In this document: positions 11,141 through 19,145 of the stretch, piece by piece
Position numbering within the stretch: the first letter of the stretch is position 1
Layout: the number at the start of each line of letters is the position of its first letter
Assembly (NCBI RefSeq): GCF_013181195.1
Contig: NZ_SMZP01000006.1
Location: 62,001-126,000 of the forward strand
Length of the DNA stretch: 64,000 nt
Origin: Caulobacter sp. RHG1
GTDB taxonomy: Bacteria; Pseudomonadota; Alphaproteobacteria; Caulobacterales; Caulobacteraceae
Direction of reading: 5' to 3'
The notes under the pieces: generated by a model
What the model saw: only the letters and a program-made list of their open reading frames with translations
Told to the model about the DNA's origin: nothing
Databases searched by the model: none
Position numbers and translations under genes: made by a program

Positions 11141-12520
11141 TTAGAAGTCCAGTTCCATGCGCGCGCCGGTGGTCCGGACGCGATAGCTGCGGTCGCCGTT
11201 GGCCAGCGGGGCGGCGTCGCCATAGGACAGCCAGCCGTGGTTGAGGTTGAAGCGCAGATAGTCGATCGGCTGCCAGATCAGGGCGGCGATCCAGGCGTCC
11301 TGCCGGCCGCCGACGACGCCGCGGTCGTTCATGTCCAGATAGTCGTAGCGCAGGCTGGCCTGCAGCGCGCCCAGGCCGCCGGACCCCAGCGGCCGAGCAG
11401 TCTTGGTGCGCTCGAAGATGCCGCCGCCATAGCCGCGTGTCTCGCCGGTGAAGAAGTAGCCCAGCTCGGCATAGCCGCCGAAGAAGCGCGGCGTCGGGCC
11501 AATGGCCAGGTCGCTCTCGAGCCAATGGGCCTCGGCCGCGCCATGCCAGCGACCCCGCACGAAGGCTGCCTCGACACCGTAGTGGGCTTCGTCGCGGACA
11601 TCGAGCACGCCGGTGTCGATCAGCCGGCTGTTGCTGGTGTGCAGATAGGGGCGCTGGCGATAGCGCGCGCCGGCTTCGCGCAGCCGCTTGAGGTCGCGCC
11701 AGTGGGCCGAGGCCGCCAGGTGCAGCTGGGTCTGGCCCAGCTTGGGCGCATAGACCACGCGGCCGTCGAAGCCGTAGCTGTTGTTTTCGTCGCCGCCGTC
11801 AGGGCCGTCGGCGCTGTCGGCCAGGGCGTCGATGTCGTCGGCGAACAGCCCGGCCTGCAGGATCCAGTCGGCCTTCTCGTACTGGGCCGCCAGGCCCAGG
11901 CGGCGCTCGAAGTTGAAGGCGTCGGTGAAGGCGGCCCGCTCCATGGTCGCGCCGGTGGTGTCGCCGGTCAGTTCGTCCAGGGCCTGGAACTGGTTCTGAT
12001 TGCCCAGGGCCAGCTCCCACGGGCCGCTTTTCCAGGTGACGAAGGTGTCGACCAGATCGACGGCGTTGTCGGAGAGCTCAAGCTCAAGCTTGTAGCCGAA
12101 CGCCTTGCTCAGGCTGCCCTCGCCGCCGAGGCGGATGCGGCGCATCTCGGCAGCGTAGCCCAGGCCGCGGTCGGACGCGCCCCGAGGATGCGAGACGTAG
12201 CCGGCGTCGGCCTGAATTCGGCCCTTGGCCTTGAAGGTGCGGCCTTCGCTGGCGAACTGCGGCGAGCCCTTCCAGGCGATCTCGGTCGCGGGTTCGGCCG
12301 GAGGCGCCACCGGCGCAACCGGCTGAGGCGCGGCGCTGGCGGCGTCCAGCTTCTGCTCCATGCGTTGCAGTTGCGCCTTCAGCGTCGCGATCTCGGCGCG
12401 CAGGGCCGCCGCCTCATCGGCGCTCAGAGCCTGCGCCATGGCCGGCGAGGACGACAGACCCAGCGCCGCGGCGCTGAAGAGAGTCGGCAGGGACGGGCGC
12501 ACGGCCACCTCGTATCGCAT
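11141..12520 (-). CDS. Outer-membrane porin, OprO/OprP (phosphate-selective) family
   Basis: A 459-aa exported protein. An N-terminal signal peptide (about 1-30, ending SSPAMA-QA) is followed by a short coiled coil (AALRAEIATLKAQLQRMEQK) and a beta-barrel rich in alternating aromatic and polar residues. The last residue is Phe (ARMELDF), the usual outer-membrane insertion signal. The barrel start (FKAKGRIQADAGYVSH) fits the phosphate-selective porin O/P family. Specificity may be phosphate, pyrophosphate or another anion; this cannot be settled here. Confidence 0.85.
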   Translation of the reverse strand: MRYEVAVRPSLPTLFSAAALGLSSSPAMAQALSADEAAALRAEIATLKAQLQRMEQKLDAASAAPQPVAPVAPPAEPATEIAWKGSPQFASEGRTFKAKGRIQADAGYVSHPRGASDRGLGYAAEMRRIRLGGEGSLSKAFGYKLELELSDNAVDLVDTFVTWKSGPWELALGNQNQFQALDELTGDTTGATMERAAFTDAFNFERRLGLAAQYEKADWILQAGLFADDIDALADSADGPDGGDENNSYGFDGRVVYAPKLGQTQLHLAASAHWRDLKRLREAGARYRQRPYLHTSNSRLIDTGVLDVRDEAHYGVEAAFVRGRWHGAAEAHWLESDLAIGPTPRFFGGYAELGYFFTGETRGYGGGIFERTKTARPLGSGGLGALQASLRYDYLDMNDRGVVGGRQDAWIAALIWQPIDYLRFNLNHGWLSYGDAAPLANGDRSYRVRTTGARMELDF

Positions 12521-12579
12521 CGCCCGGCCAGCCTAGACGCCGAGCGGGCTCTTAATGCGACAGTTTGGTGACGATGTCG

Positions 12580-14232
12580 CTAAGGCTTGCGCTGAAAGAC
12601 GACCTTACCGTCCACCACGGTGAGGACAGGCTGGGCGGTCAGGATCTCCTTGGGCTCCACCGTCATGAAATCTTTGGAGAAGGCGGTGATGTCGGCCTTC
12701 TTGCCGGCCTCCAGCGTGCCCAGCTCCTTCTCCCGGAACACGGCATAGGCCGGGGCCAGGGTCAGCATCTTCAGGGCCTGGGCGCGGGTGACGGCCTCGT
12801 CCAGATGCCAGTCGGCATTGGCGAAGCCGTCCAGGCTGTGGCGGTGGACGGCGGCGTAGAACTCGATGCGCGGGTCGCCGACCTCGACCGGGGCGTCCGA
12901 GCCAGCAGCCACGACGACGCCGGCGGTCAGGAAGTCCTTCCAGCGATAGCCTTCGTGCAGGCGGTCCTTGCCCAGGCGCGCCGGCGCGAAGAACAGGTCG
13001 CCGATCGCGTGGCTGGGCTGCATGGAGGCGATGACCCCCAGCTTGGCGAAGCGCGGCAGGTCGGTGTCGGCGACGATCTGGGCGTGCTCGATCCGCCAGC
13101 GGGCGGCTTTGTCGCCCGCCCCATTCTTGTCTTTGAGGGTCTCGTCGAACCAGTCCAGGACCAGGCGATTGCCGCGGTCGCCGATGGCGTGCATCGCCAC
13201 CTGGGCGCCGGCCGCCTTGGCCTGCTTCATCAGGGCCAGGCCCTGATCGCGCGGCGTCAGGATCAGGCCAAGACCCTCCGCGTCGCTATAGGGCTCCAGC
13301 AGGGCCGCACCGCGCGAGCCCAGGGCGCCGTCCATGTAGAGTTTGATCCCGCGCGTGCGGATCAGGCCGGTCGTATCGGTCTGCGGACCCTTGGCCAGCA
13401 CCTCGGCCGCGCCGCTGGGGTCCATGTAGTTGTCGACGCGGATGTGGAACGCGCCCTTGGCGGCCTCGTCGCGCAGCAGGGCCAGATCGTCGGCCATGAC
13501 GCTCATATTGTCCAAGCCCGTCCAGCCGCGCGAGGCGTAGAGTTGGCCCGCCTTGCGCAGCGCCTCGCGCTTCAGGGCTTCGCTGGGCGGCGGGATGACG
13601 CCCTCGATCAGGTCCTGGGCGTGGTCGATCAGCATGCCGTCGGGCGCGCCGTCGGTCCCTTTCAGGATCTGGCCGCCGGCCGGAGCGGCGGTGGCGGCGG
13701 TGATCCCGGCCTTGGCCAGGGCGGCGGTCGAGGCGACGCTGGCGTGGCCGTCCGAGCGGCCCAGCACGATGATCCGGCCCGGCGCGGCGGCGTCCAGGTC
13801 GGCGCGAGTGGGAAAACGCTTTTCGGGCCAGTGGGTCTCGATCCAGCCCCGGCCATAGATCGCGCCCTCAGGATGGGCGGCGGCATAGGCCTTCACCGAG
13901 GCGACCAGTTCGGCGACGGATTTCACCTGGTCCAGGTTCAGGGTCAACTCGCGCAGGCCGATGCCGGTCAGGTGAGCGTGGGCGTCGACGAAACCGGGAT
14001 AGGCCGCCGCGCCTTTCAGGTCGATGTCCTGGACGCCTGTGGCCGCCTTGGCCTTAGCGGTCTTCAGGTCGCCAACGAACAGGATGCGATCGTCGCGGAT
14101 CAGCACCGCCTGGGCGGTGGGGACCGTGTCGACGCCGGTATGGATCGGCCCGCCGTGGATCAGGATATCGCCGGCGTTCGCGGTGGTCAGAGAGGTCGCA
14201 GCCAACAGGGCGGCGAGCAGAATCCGGCGCAT
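12580..14232 (-). CDS. Exported amidohydrolase, YtcJ/amidohydrolase-3 family
   Basis: A metal-dependent hydrolase of about 550 aa. A signal peptide (MRRILLAALLAATSLTTANAG) targets it to the periplasm. The first metal motif is in GFVDAHAHLTG and later ligands are seen around QVAMHAIGDRGN and WRIEHAQI; the C-terminal small beta domain reappears near the end (LEAGKKADITAF). This matches YtcJ-type amidohydrolases, whose substrates are mostly unknown. The start was moved to the ATG at 14230-14232 because upstream codons carry no homology and this ATG opens the signal peptide. Confidence 0.9.
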   Translation of the reverse strand: MRRILLAALLAATSLTTANAGDILIHGGPIHTGVDTVPTAQAVLIRDDRILFVGDLKTAKAKAATGVQDIDLKGAAAYPGFVDAHAHLTGIGLRELTLNLDQVKSVAELVASVKAYAAAHPEGAIYGRGWIETHWPEKRFPTRADLDAAAPGRIIVLGRSDGHASVASTAALAKAGITAATAAPAGGQILKGTDGAPDGMLIDHAQDLIEGVIPPPSEALKREALRKAGQLYASRGWTGLDNMSVMADDLALLRDEAAKGAFHIRVDNYMDPSGAAEVLAKGPQTDTTGLIRTRGIKLYMDGALGSRGAALLEPYSDAEGLGLILTPRDQGLALMKQAKAAGAQVAMHAIGDRGNRLVLDWFDETLKDKNGAGDKAARWRIEHAQIVADTDLPRFAKLGVIASMQPSHAIGDLFFAPARLGKDRLHEGYRWKDFLTAGVVVAAGSDAPVEVGDPRIEFYAAVHRHSLDGFANADWHLDEAVTRAQALKMLTLAPAYAVFREKELGTLEAGKKADITAFSKDFMTVEPKEILTAQPVLTVVDGKVVFQRKP

Positions 14233-14313
14233 GAACAATCCCCCGTGTGACAAGTTTCGGAAATCGTAGGTCGCACCCCTCCACAGCTGCAACAGGCCTG
14301 CTATTTTTTAACC

Positions 14314-14889
14314 ATGTCTCCTCCGGGTTTCGCTCTTTTCGACACGATGATCGGACGCTGCGGCCTCGCCTGGGGCGCACGCGGCCTGATCGGCGTGCAA
14401 TTGCCCGAAGCGACGCCTGGCGCCGCCTGGGCGCGTCTGCGCAAGCGCTTCCCCGACGCCTTGGAGGCCGAGCCGCCCGAAGAGATGGACGCGGTGATCG
14501 ACCGGATCCGCGACCTGCTGGGCGGGGAGCGCGACGATCTGGCTGATGTTCCGCTGGAGCTGGATGGCCAGTCGTCCTTCAATCTGCGGGTCTATGCGAT
14601 CGCCAGGGCCATCCGTCCGGGGGAGACCTCGACCTATGGCCAGGTGGCGGCGGCGATGGGCGAGCCGGGCGCCTCGCGCGCCGTGGGCAAGGCCCTGGGC
14701 GAGAACCCCTGGCCGATTGTGGTGCCCTGTCACCGGGTGCTGGCGGCCTCGGGCAAGATGGGCGGCTTCTCGGCCAATGGCGGCGCGGAGACGAAGGCCC
14801 GTCTCCTGACGCTGGAGCGGGCCAAGACCAGTGACGTCCCGACGCTGTTCGACCTGGAATTCTCGGTGGCGCCGCCACGGGGGTTCTGA
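14314..14889 (+). CDS. Methylated-DNA--protein cysteine methyltransferase (MGMT/Ogt type)
   Basis: Suicide DNA-repair protein that takes alkyl groups from O6-alkylguanine or O4-alkylthymine onto its own cysteine. The active site PCHRV has Cys139; upstream is the recognition-helix motif TYGQVAAAMG, and downstream the GGFSANGGAETKARLL motif. Length is 191 aa. It is one of two MGMT-type genes in the window (the other ends at 28470). Neither is fused to an Ada zinc domain. It is divergent from the amidohydrolase gene with an 81-base gap. Confidence 0.9.
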   Translation: MSPPGFALFDTMIGRCGLAWGARGLIGVQLPEATPGAAWARLRKRFPDALEAEPPEEMDAVIDRIRDLLGGERDDLADVPLELDGQSSFNLRVYAIARAIRPGETSTYGQVAAAMGEPGASRAVGKALGENPWPIVVPCHRVLAASGKMGGFSANGGAETKARLLTLERAKTSDVPTLFDLEFSVAPPRGF

Positions 14890-14893
14890 GCTC

Positions 14894-15009
14894 CCGTCAT
14901 CCCGCGCTTTATGCGCGGGACCCATTCGTCCGCCGCACGTGCTGGGCGAGAACGAAATCCCACATGGAAGCTGAGCCATTGGTCCCGCGCATAAAGCGCG
15001 GGATGACGG
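14894..15009. repeat. Nested palindromic intergenic element, family C
   Basis: Two perfect 29-base inverted arms (14894-14922 and 14981-15009) flank 58 bases. Each arm is itself a hairpin: CCCGCGC-TTTAT-GCGCGGG. The element can therefore fold as one long stem or as two separate hairpins. It lies downstream of the MGMT gene. No coding capacity. Confidence 0.85.
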
Positions 15010-15174
15010 TGTTCAGCCGGGGGAGGGCGCTATCTTAACGCCTGGTAACGCTTCGCCGAACAGGCGCGAAACGAATCAGGACCGAATCGGCGACGTTCTC
15101 CGATTCAGGCTTTGTTCCCTACAAGCTATTGTAGCTTAAAGCGGATTAACCACAAATCGGTTTCCAGGCCGGCC

Positions 15175-15651
15175 CTATTTGGCCGCCGTCTCCGCCGTCT
15201 TCTCTGCAGGGGCGGGGCACTCGGCCGAGAGGCGCTTGGCGGTCAGGCTGCCGGCCAGCGGCATGCCGTTGATGGTCTTGATGTGGATGTCCATCTTGAA
15301 GGCCTCAGGCGAATAGGTCCCGTTGGCCGTCACGGGCGAGGCGCGGTCCTTCTTGTCGGTCCAGGTGCCCTTCAGCGCGATCTTGCCGTCCTTCACCACA
15401 TTGGTGGTGTAGTCGCAGCGATAGCGCTTAGTGCAGATGCCGCGCGAGAACTGCTCGGCGTCGGCGGGCTTGAGGCACTTGGTCTCGTTACTGATCGGGA
15501 TAACGCCGACCTTGTAGTCGTATTCCCAGTAGCCGGGCAGAATCGTCGCCTTGCTCGCCGCCGCGGCGCGCACGACCGGCTGGGCCAGGGCGAAGCCGGC
15601 GCCGCCAATGGCGACAGCAAGAACGGAAGCGGCAAGGGTCTTCGAACGCAT
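15175..15651 (-). CDS. DUF3617 domain exported protein
   Basis: A 158-aa protein with a signal peptide (MRSKTLAASVLAVAIGGAG, cleavage after an Ala-rich stretch). The mature part has the DUF3617 pattern: a GYWEYDYKV start, a Cys-containing segment (TKCLKPADAEQF, then CTKRYRCDY) and a later TANGTYSPEAF. Family members are periplasmic and of unknown function. The start was set at the ATG at 15649-15651 rather than 15669, because it opens the signal peptide. Confidence 0.82.
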   Translation of the reverse strand: MRSKTLAASVLAVAIGGAGFALAQPVVRAAAASKATILPGYWEYDYKVGVIPISNETKCLKPADAEQFSRGICTKRYRCDYTTNVVKDGKIALKGTWTDKKDRASPVTANGTYSPEAFKMDIHIKTINGMPLAGSLTAKRLSAECPAPAEKTAETAAK

Positions 15652-15744
15652 ACGGCAGGTCTCCTTCATGCGGCTCTATATATAGAGCGCCTGATGAACC
15701 GTGCTTGAAGGGGCTGGTTCCAAACTCGCCATGACCAACCCGCC

Positions 15745-15774
15745 TTGACTCAGGGGGGAGCCTTCGCCTATATC
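15745..15774 (+). promoter_or_regulatory. Putative sigma-70 promoter of rpmB
   Basis: A -35 box TTGACT (15745-15750) and a -10 box TATATC (15769-15774) are separated by 18 bases. They lie 110 bases upstream of the rpmB start, giving a leader of about 100 bases. Confidence 0.6.
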
Positions 15775-15883
15775 GCCGGCTCTCGCGCGGCAGGCCTGTC
15801 CGGTCGTGTGCCCGAATTCATATCTTAGTGGGACCAGGCTCTTTACCGAGCCGAGCGGTCTCGCCCAAGCCAAGGTAACTCCC

Positions 15884-16183
15884 ATGTCGCGCCGTTGCGA
15901 ACTTACCGGTATCGGTCCGATGGTCGGCCACAATGTGAGCCACTCGAACATCAAGACCAAGCGCCGCTTCCTGCCGGCCCTGTCGCCCGCCACGCTCCAG
16001 TCGGAGTCGCTGGGCCAGAGCTTCAAGCTGCGCATCAGCAACGCTGCCCTGCGCACCCTGGACTTCAAGGGCGGCCTGGACGTGTTCCTGCTGGGCGCCA
16101 AGGACGAGCAGCTGTCGCCGCGCGCCCTGAAGATCAAGAGCCAGGTCAAGGCGAAGGCCAAGGCCGCCGCTCAAGCCGCCTAA
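15884..16183 (+). CDS. rpmB: 50S ribosomal protein L28
   Basis: A 99-aa ribosomal protein. The N-terminus [20 protein letters not shown] and the [15 protein letters not shown] segment are diagnostic of bacterial L28. The Lys/Ala-rich tail ([15 protein letters not shown]) is common in alphaproteobacteria. The ATG at 15884 was chosen over upstream in-frame codons because it begins the conserved sequence. Single-gene unit with its own promoter and terminator. Confidence 0.97.
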   Translation: MSRRCELTGIGPMVGHNVSHSNIKTKRRFLPALSPATLQSESLGQSFKLRISNAALRTLDFKGGLDVFLLGAKDEQLSPRALKIKSQVKAKAKAAAQAA

Positions 16184-16210
16184 GGCTTACGGTCCAAGGC
16201 TGGACTATCG

Positions 16211-16242
16211 AAAGCCCGCCGGGTTCGCCCGGCGGGCTTTTC
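16211..16242 (+). terminator. Rho-independent terminator of rpmB
   Basis: A strong GC stem (AAGCCCGCCGGG / CCCGGCGGGCTT) with a short TTCG-type loop is followed by TTTT. It sits 28 bases after the rpmB stop and before the convergent MarR gene. Confidence 0.9.
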
Positions 16243-16271
16243 GCGTGTCCACGATGGCGGACTGCGACCGG

Positions 16272-16757
16272 CTAGCCGCGGCCGTGCAGCAGCTTGGCCA
16301 GCAGCGCCGACAGGGTCGCCTGCTCATGAGGAGCCAGAACGCCTGCGATCGCCTGCTGGTTGGCGACGTGAAGGCCGACGACGCGGTCGATCAGGGTCAG
16401 GCCCCGATCCGTCAGGGCGACCAGGACTCCCCGTCTGTCGTCGGGATTGGGCCGGCGTTCGATCAGGCCCGCTGTCTCCAGCCGATTGATCCGGTTGCTC
16501 ATGCTGCCTGACGAGATCATCGCCGCTTCATAGAGGTCGGTCGGGGTCAGGGCGTGGGGCGCGCCGCTCCGACGCAAGGTCGCCAGCACGTCGAACTCCC
16601 CTGGCTGAAGGTCATGTTCGGCGAAGAGCGGGTTCACGCGATCGCGGGCGATGACCAGCGCGGCCTCCGCCAGTCTTCCAAGCAGCACCATCGCCGCCGT
16701 GTCGATGTCGGGGCGTTCCCGAGTCCATTGGGCGGCGGCGTGTTCGGCCCTGTCCAT
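16272..16757 (-). CDS. MarR family transcriptional regulator
   Basis: A 161-aa winged-helix regulator. The DNA-binding part is visible as LQPGEFDVLATLRRSG, the recognition helix region LTPTDLYEAAMISSGSMSNRINRLE and the wing RRPNPDDRRGVLVALTDRG. It is divergent from an MFS transporter gene, with palindromic sites in the 68-base gap, a standard layout in which the repressor controls both genes and responds to a compound exported by the transporter. The ligand is unknown. Confidence 0.9.
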   Translation of the reverse strand: MDRAEHAAAQWTRERPDIDTAAMVLLGRLAEAALVIARDRVNPLFAEHDLQPGEFDVLATLRRSGAPHALTPTDLYEAAMISSGSMSNRINRLETAGLIERRPNPDDRRGVLVALTDRGLTLIDRVVGLHVANQQAIAGVLAPHEQATLSALLAKLLHGRG

Positions 16758-16775
16758 GACGACCTCATTGTCTTG

Positions 16776-16803
16776 ACGTAGAGATATCTGTCTCTACGTA
16801 GAG
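16776..16803. promoter_or_regulatory. Palindromic operator in the MarR/MFS divergent region
   Basis: Two overlapping palindromes: ACGTAGAGA-N6-TCTCTACGT (16776-16799, perfect 9-bp arms) and CTCTACGTAGAG (16792-16803, perfect). They lie between the divergent starts at 16757 and 16826, where a MarR dimer would be expected to bind. Confidence 0.65.
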
Positions 16804-16825
16804 GCATATCGCGTGGAGCACCGAC

Positions 16826-17983
16826 ATGCCAAGACCTGCCGACAGGATCCTCTTTCCGGCGACCATCCTCCTGGTGGGTCTCAACCTGCGTCCCGCCCTG
16901 GCCGCGATCGGTCCTGTGCTGGACCGGATTCAGGCTGCGACGGGTCTCGGCGACACCGGGGCCAGCCTACTGACCAGCTTGCCTGTCCTGTTGATGGGGC
17001 TCTGTCTGCTCGGGACCCGAGGGTTGAAGGCGCGGCTGGGCAGCCGGGGCGGAATCGCGCTGGGCCTGTCATGCGTCGCCGCCGCGTGCCTCGGCCGCTG
17101 GCTATGGCCGGCCGCGCCGTCGCTGATCCTGACCGCCATGCTGGGCGGCGTCGGCATCGCCGTTGTCCAGGCGCTGCTGCCTGCGGTGATCCGTCATCGC
17201 GCTGGGGCCGGAGCGGCGAGCCTGATGGGGCTCTATTCCACGGGGGTCATGGGTGGGGCGGCGATCGCCAGCTTCGCCAGTCCCCGTATCGCGGCGGTCC
17301 AGGGCTGGCCTGCCGCGCTGGGCGTGTGGATCCTGCCGGCGATCGTCGGCCTGGCGGTCTGGGGCGCGACGGCGAAGGCCGCCGATGACCCGCCCAGCGC
17401 CGCGGCCGACGGCGATGTCTGGCGCAGCGCCAAGGTCTGGCGGCTGCTGGCCTTCTTCGGCCTGGGCACGGGAGCCTACACGCTGGTCCTGGCATGGCTG
17501 CCGCCCTTCTATACTCAGCTGGGCTGGGATGCTTCGGCGGCGGGGGCCCTGCTGGCTGGCGTCACGCTGGCCGAAGTCGCGGCCGGAACGGCTGTCTCGC
17601 TGTGTATCGGCCGTTTTCCCGACCGGTGCCCGCTGCTGCTGGCGGCCATCGGCGCCTTGCTGGTCGGGCTGGTGTGCCTTGGTTTGTCACCCCTGGTCCT
17701 GGCTTGGCCGGCGGCCCTGTTGGCGGGGTTGGGCATCGGCGCCCTGTTCCCACTGTCGTTGATCGTAGCCATGGATCATGGCGATGGCCCTGCCGAGGCG
17801 GGCTTGATCGTGGGCGTGGTGCAAGGCGGCGGCTATGTGCTGGCCGCCTTGTTGCCTTTCGCGGCCGGCGTCTTGCGCCAGCAGCTGTCGGACCTGAGCC
17901 CGGCATGGTGGCTGATGGCGGGACTGTGTCTGGTCATGGCGCTGATCGCGGCCCGCCTGCGTCCTGGGCTGCGGCTTTCGTAA
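16826..17983 (+). CDS. MFS transporter, CynX/NimT-like
   Basis: A 385-aa membrane protein with about 12 hydrophobic segments. The opening FPATILLVGLNLRPALAAIGPVL is characteristic of the CynX/NimT group (cyanate and 2-nitroimidazole transporters). The gene is controlled, by context, by the divergent MarR regulator. It probably exports or imports a small anionic or aromatic compound; the substrate cannot be read from sequence. Start is the ATG at 16826. Confidence 0.87.
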   Translation: MPRPADRILFPATILLVGLNLRPALAAIGPVLDRIQAATGLGDTGASLLTSLPVLLMGLCLLGTRGLKARLGSRGGIALGLSCVAAACLGRWLWPAAPSLILTAMLGGVGIAVVQALLPAVIRHRAGAGAASLMGLYSTGVMGGAAIASFASPRIAAVQGWPAALGVWILPAIVGLAVWGATAKAADDPPSAAADGDVWRSAKVWRLLAFFGLGTGAYTLVLAWLPPFYTQLGWDASAAGALLAGVTLAEVAAGTAVSLCIGRFPDRCPLLLAAIGALLVGLVCLGLSPLVLAWPAALLAGLGIGALFPLSLIVAMDHGDGPAEAGLIVGVVQGGGYVLAALLPFAAGVLRQQLSDLSPAWWLMAGLCLVMALIAARLRPGLRLS

Positions 17984-18012
17984 TGGTCCGCCGTCCTTGG
18001 GGGGCATAAAGC

Positions 18013-18045
18013 AAAACCCGCCGCGGCTGGGCCGCGACGGGTTTT
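18013..18045. terminator. Bidirectional terminator between MFS and urcA-like gene
   Basis: The arms AAAACCCGCCGCGGC and GCCGCGACGGGTTTT (one mismatch) enclose a TGG loop. A-run and T-run sides allow termination of both the rightward MFS gene and the leftward urcA-like gene. Confidence 0.85.
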
Positions 18046-18071
18046 GAACGCTTGGTACTGGTAGTGACCGC

Positions 18072-18371
18072 TTAGCGGGCCAGGACGGCGCTCGAGGCCG
18101 GGTTGGCGGTGTTGTAGGCGGTCAGGGCCGGGTTGTTGATCTTGGCGACGGCGTCATTGACCGAGGCGCGGATGCAGGCCGGGTACAGGTAGCCGGCGAG
18201 GGCTTCGCCGCGGATGTCCTGCCAGCAGACCGACGAGGCGGCCTTGACGATTTCGGCGCGGACTTCGGCGGCCGACTTGCCGGAAACCTTGACGCGCATT
18301 TCGGCGGCCGAAGCGGGAGCAGCGATGGTCAGAGCGATGGCCGAGGCGGCCAGAACGATAGAGCGGATCAT
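18072..18371 (-). CDS. UrcA family small exported protein (copy 1)
   Basis: A 99-aa protein with a signal peptide (MIRSIVLAASAIALTIAAP-ASA). The mature part has two cysteines (VCWQDI and YPACI) followed by an Ala/Asn-rich helix (RASVNDAVAKIN), the UrcA-family pattern. UrcA was named for strong induction by uranium in Caulobacter; the biochemical role is unknown. The start was set at the ATG at 18369-18371, which opens the signal peptide. A paralogue follows upstream in the same orientation, and both share a leader sequence. Confidence 0.8.
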   Translation of the reverse strand: MIRSIVLAASAIALTIAAPASAAEMRVKVSGKSAAEVRAEIVKAASSVCWQDIRGEALAGYLYPACIRASVNDAVAKINNPALTAYNTANPASSAVLAR

Positions 18372-18400
18372 GTCGATGTTCCGAAAGAAGGGGTTGGGAT

Positions 18401-18432
18401 CAACCGCCTCCAGACGCGTTCCTCTGACGGCT
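18401..18432 (-). promoter_or_regulatory. Conserved leader box of urcA copy 1
   Basis: A stretch containing GTCAGAGGAACGCGTC and GGAGGCGGTTG on the minus strand is repeated almost exactly upstream of the second copy (18970-19001). It starts 30 bases before the ATG in both genes. If the promoter at 18469-18497 is right, the box lies within the mRNA leader. Confidence 0.6.
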
Positions 18433-18468
18433 CCTGCTCGGTCTCTCGCCTGTCGCGCCGTCGATGTG

Positions 18469-18497
18469 GATATAGCGGCGTTCTTTTGAGTTATCAA
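18469..18497 (-). promoter_or_regulatory. Putative sigma-70 promoter of urcA copy 1
   Basis: On the minus strand TTGATA (18492-18497) and TATATC (18469-18474) are separated by 17 bases. Transcription would start near 18462, about 90 bases before the ATG. Confidence 0.6.
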
Positions 18498-18573
18498 CGA
18501 TAATGTTGCGCTGCACCCTGATTGGGTACGGATGAAACATCTCCGTCGAAGCAACCGATTGCGGACGCAAAAA

Positions 18574-18601
18574 GGCCCGCGAAGCCAGAGCTTCGCGGGC
18601 C
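18574..18601 (-). terminator. Rho-independent terminator of urcA copy 2
   Basis: Perfect 11-bp arms (GGCCCGCGAAG / CTTCGCGGGCC) with a 6-base loop, followed on the minus strand by TTTTT. It ends the upstream copy before the promoter of copy 1, so the two genes are separate transcription units. Confidence 0.85.
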
Positions 18602-18627
18602 GATTTCGCTAATGATCTCAGCGCTTC

Positions 18628-18939
18628 TTAGCGCGAAGCGACGCGCAGGAAGTAGGTGCTGCGGGCCTGGGCCTTGTCGAAGGCGACCAGTTCGCGGCTC
18701 TTGGCGCGGTTCACGGCGTCGCGGGTCACTTCGCGGACGCAATAGACGGCGACGTCCCCGGCGTCGGGAACGCCAACCAGGTCTTCCTGGCAGAGCTTCT
18801 TGGCGGCGTCGACGATTTCGGCGTGGACGACCGGGGCGGTGCGGCCGGCGACCTTGACGGTGATCTCACCCGCGCTGGCCGAGGTGGCGGCGGCGGTGGT
18901 CATCAGGGCGGCGATGGCGATAGCGAGCAGACGGATCAT
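18628..18939 (-). CDS. UrcA family small exported protein (copy 2)
   Basis: A 103-aa paralogue of the neighbouring UrcA protein. It has a signal peptide (MIRLLAIAIAALMTTAAATSASA), then EITVKVAGRTAPVVHAEIVDAA, two cysteines (KLCQED, VYCVREV) and an Ala/Arg/Asn helix. Start is at the ATG at 18937-18939; the longer ORF upstream is the leader. Both copies begin with MIR and the ITVKV/MRVKV-G-K/R-A-EIV core, so they arose by duplication. Function unknown; periplasmic location inferred. Confidence 0.8.
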   Translation of the reverse strand: MIRLLAIAIAALMTTAAATSASAGEITVKVAGRTAPVVHAEIVDAAKKLCQEDLVGVPDAGDVAVYCVREVTRDAVNRAKSRELVAFDKAQARSTYFLRVASR

Positions 18940-18969
18940 GGTTTTCAGTTCCGGAAAGGAGGTTGATTT

Positions 18970-19001
18970 CAACCGCCTCCCGACGCGTTCCTCTGACGGC
19001 C
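18970..19001 (-). promoter_or_regulatory. Conserved leader box of urcA copy 2
   Basis: Near-identical to 18401-18432 and placed at the same distance (31 bases) from the ATG. Conservation outside the coding sequence at fixed spacing points to a regulatory role shared by the two genes. Confidence 0.6.
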
Positions 19002-19145
19002 CCCAGGATCTCGCCTCGTCGTCCGTCGAAGGCATTGGTAGATGACACCGGTGTCTACCGCAAGTGCGAAATCGCGACTTTCGCAAAAAAGTTCAATCTA
19101 ATCATATAGTTGACAACGATACTGTCTCGTTTGAAACGAAACGGC

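Noticed and set aside
18401..18432. Sigma-T/EcfG-type promoter (GGAAC...CGTT) in the urcA leader box
   Set aside because: GGAAC is present, but the next GGTT/CGGTT lies only about 12 bases on instead of the 16-17 needed, and the box lies downstream of a better sigma-70 promoter.
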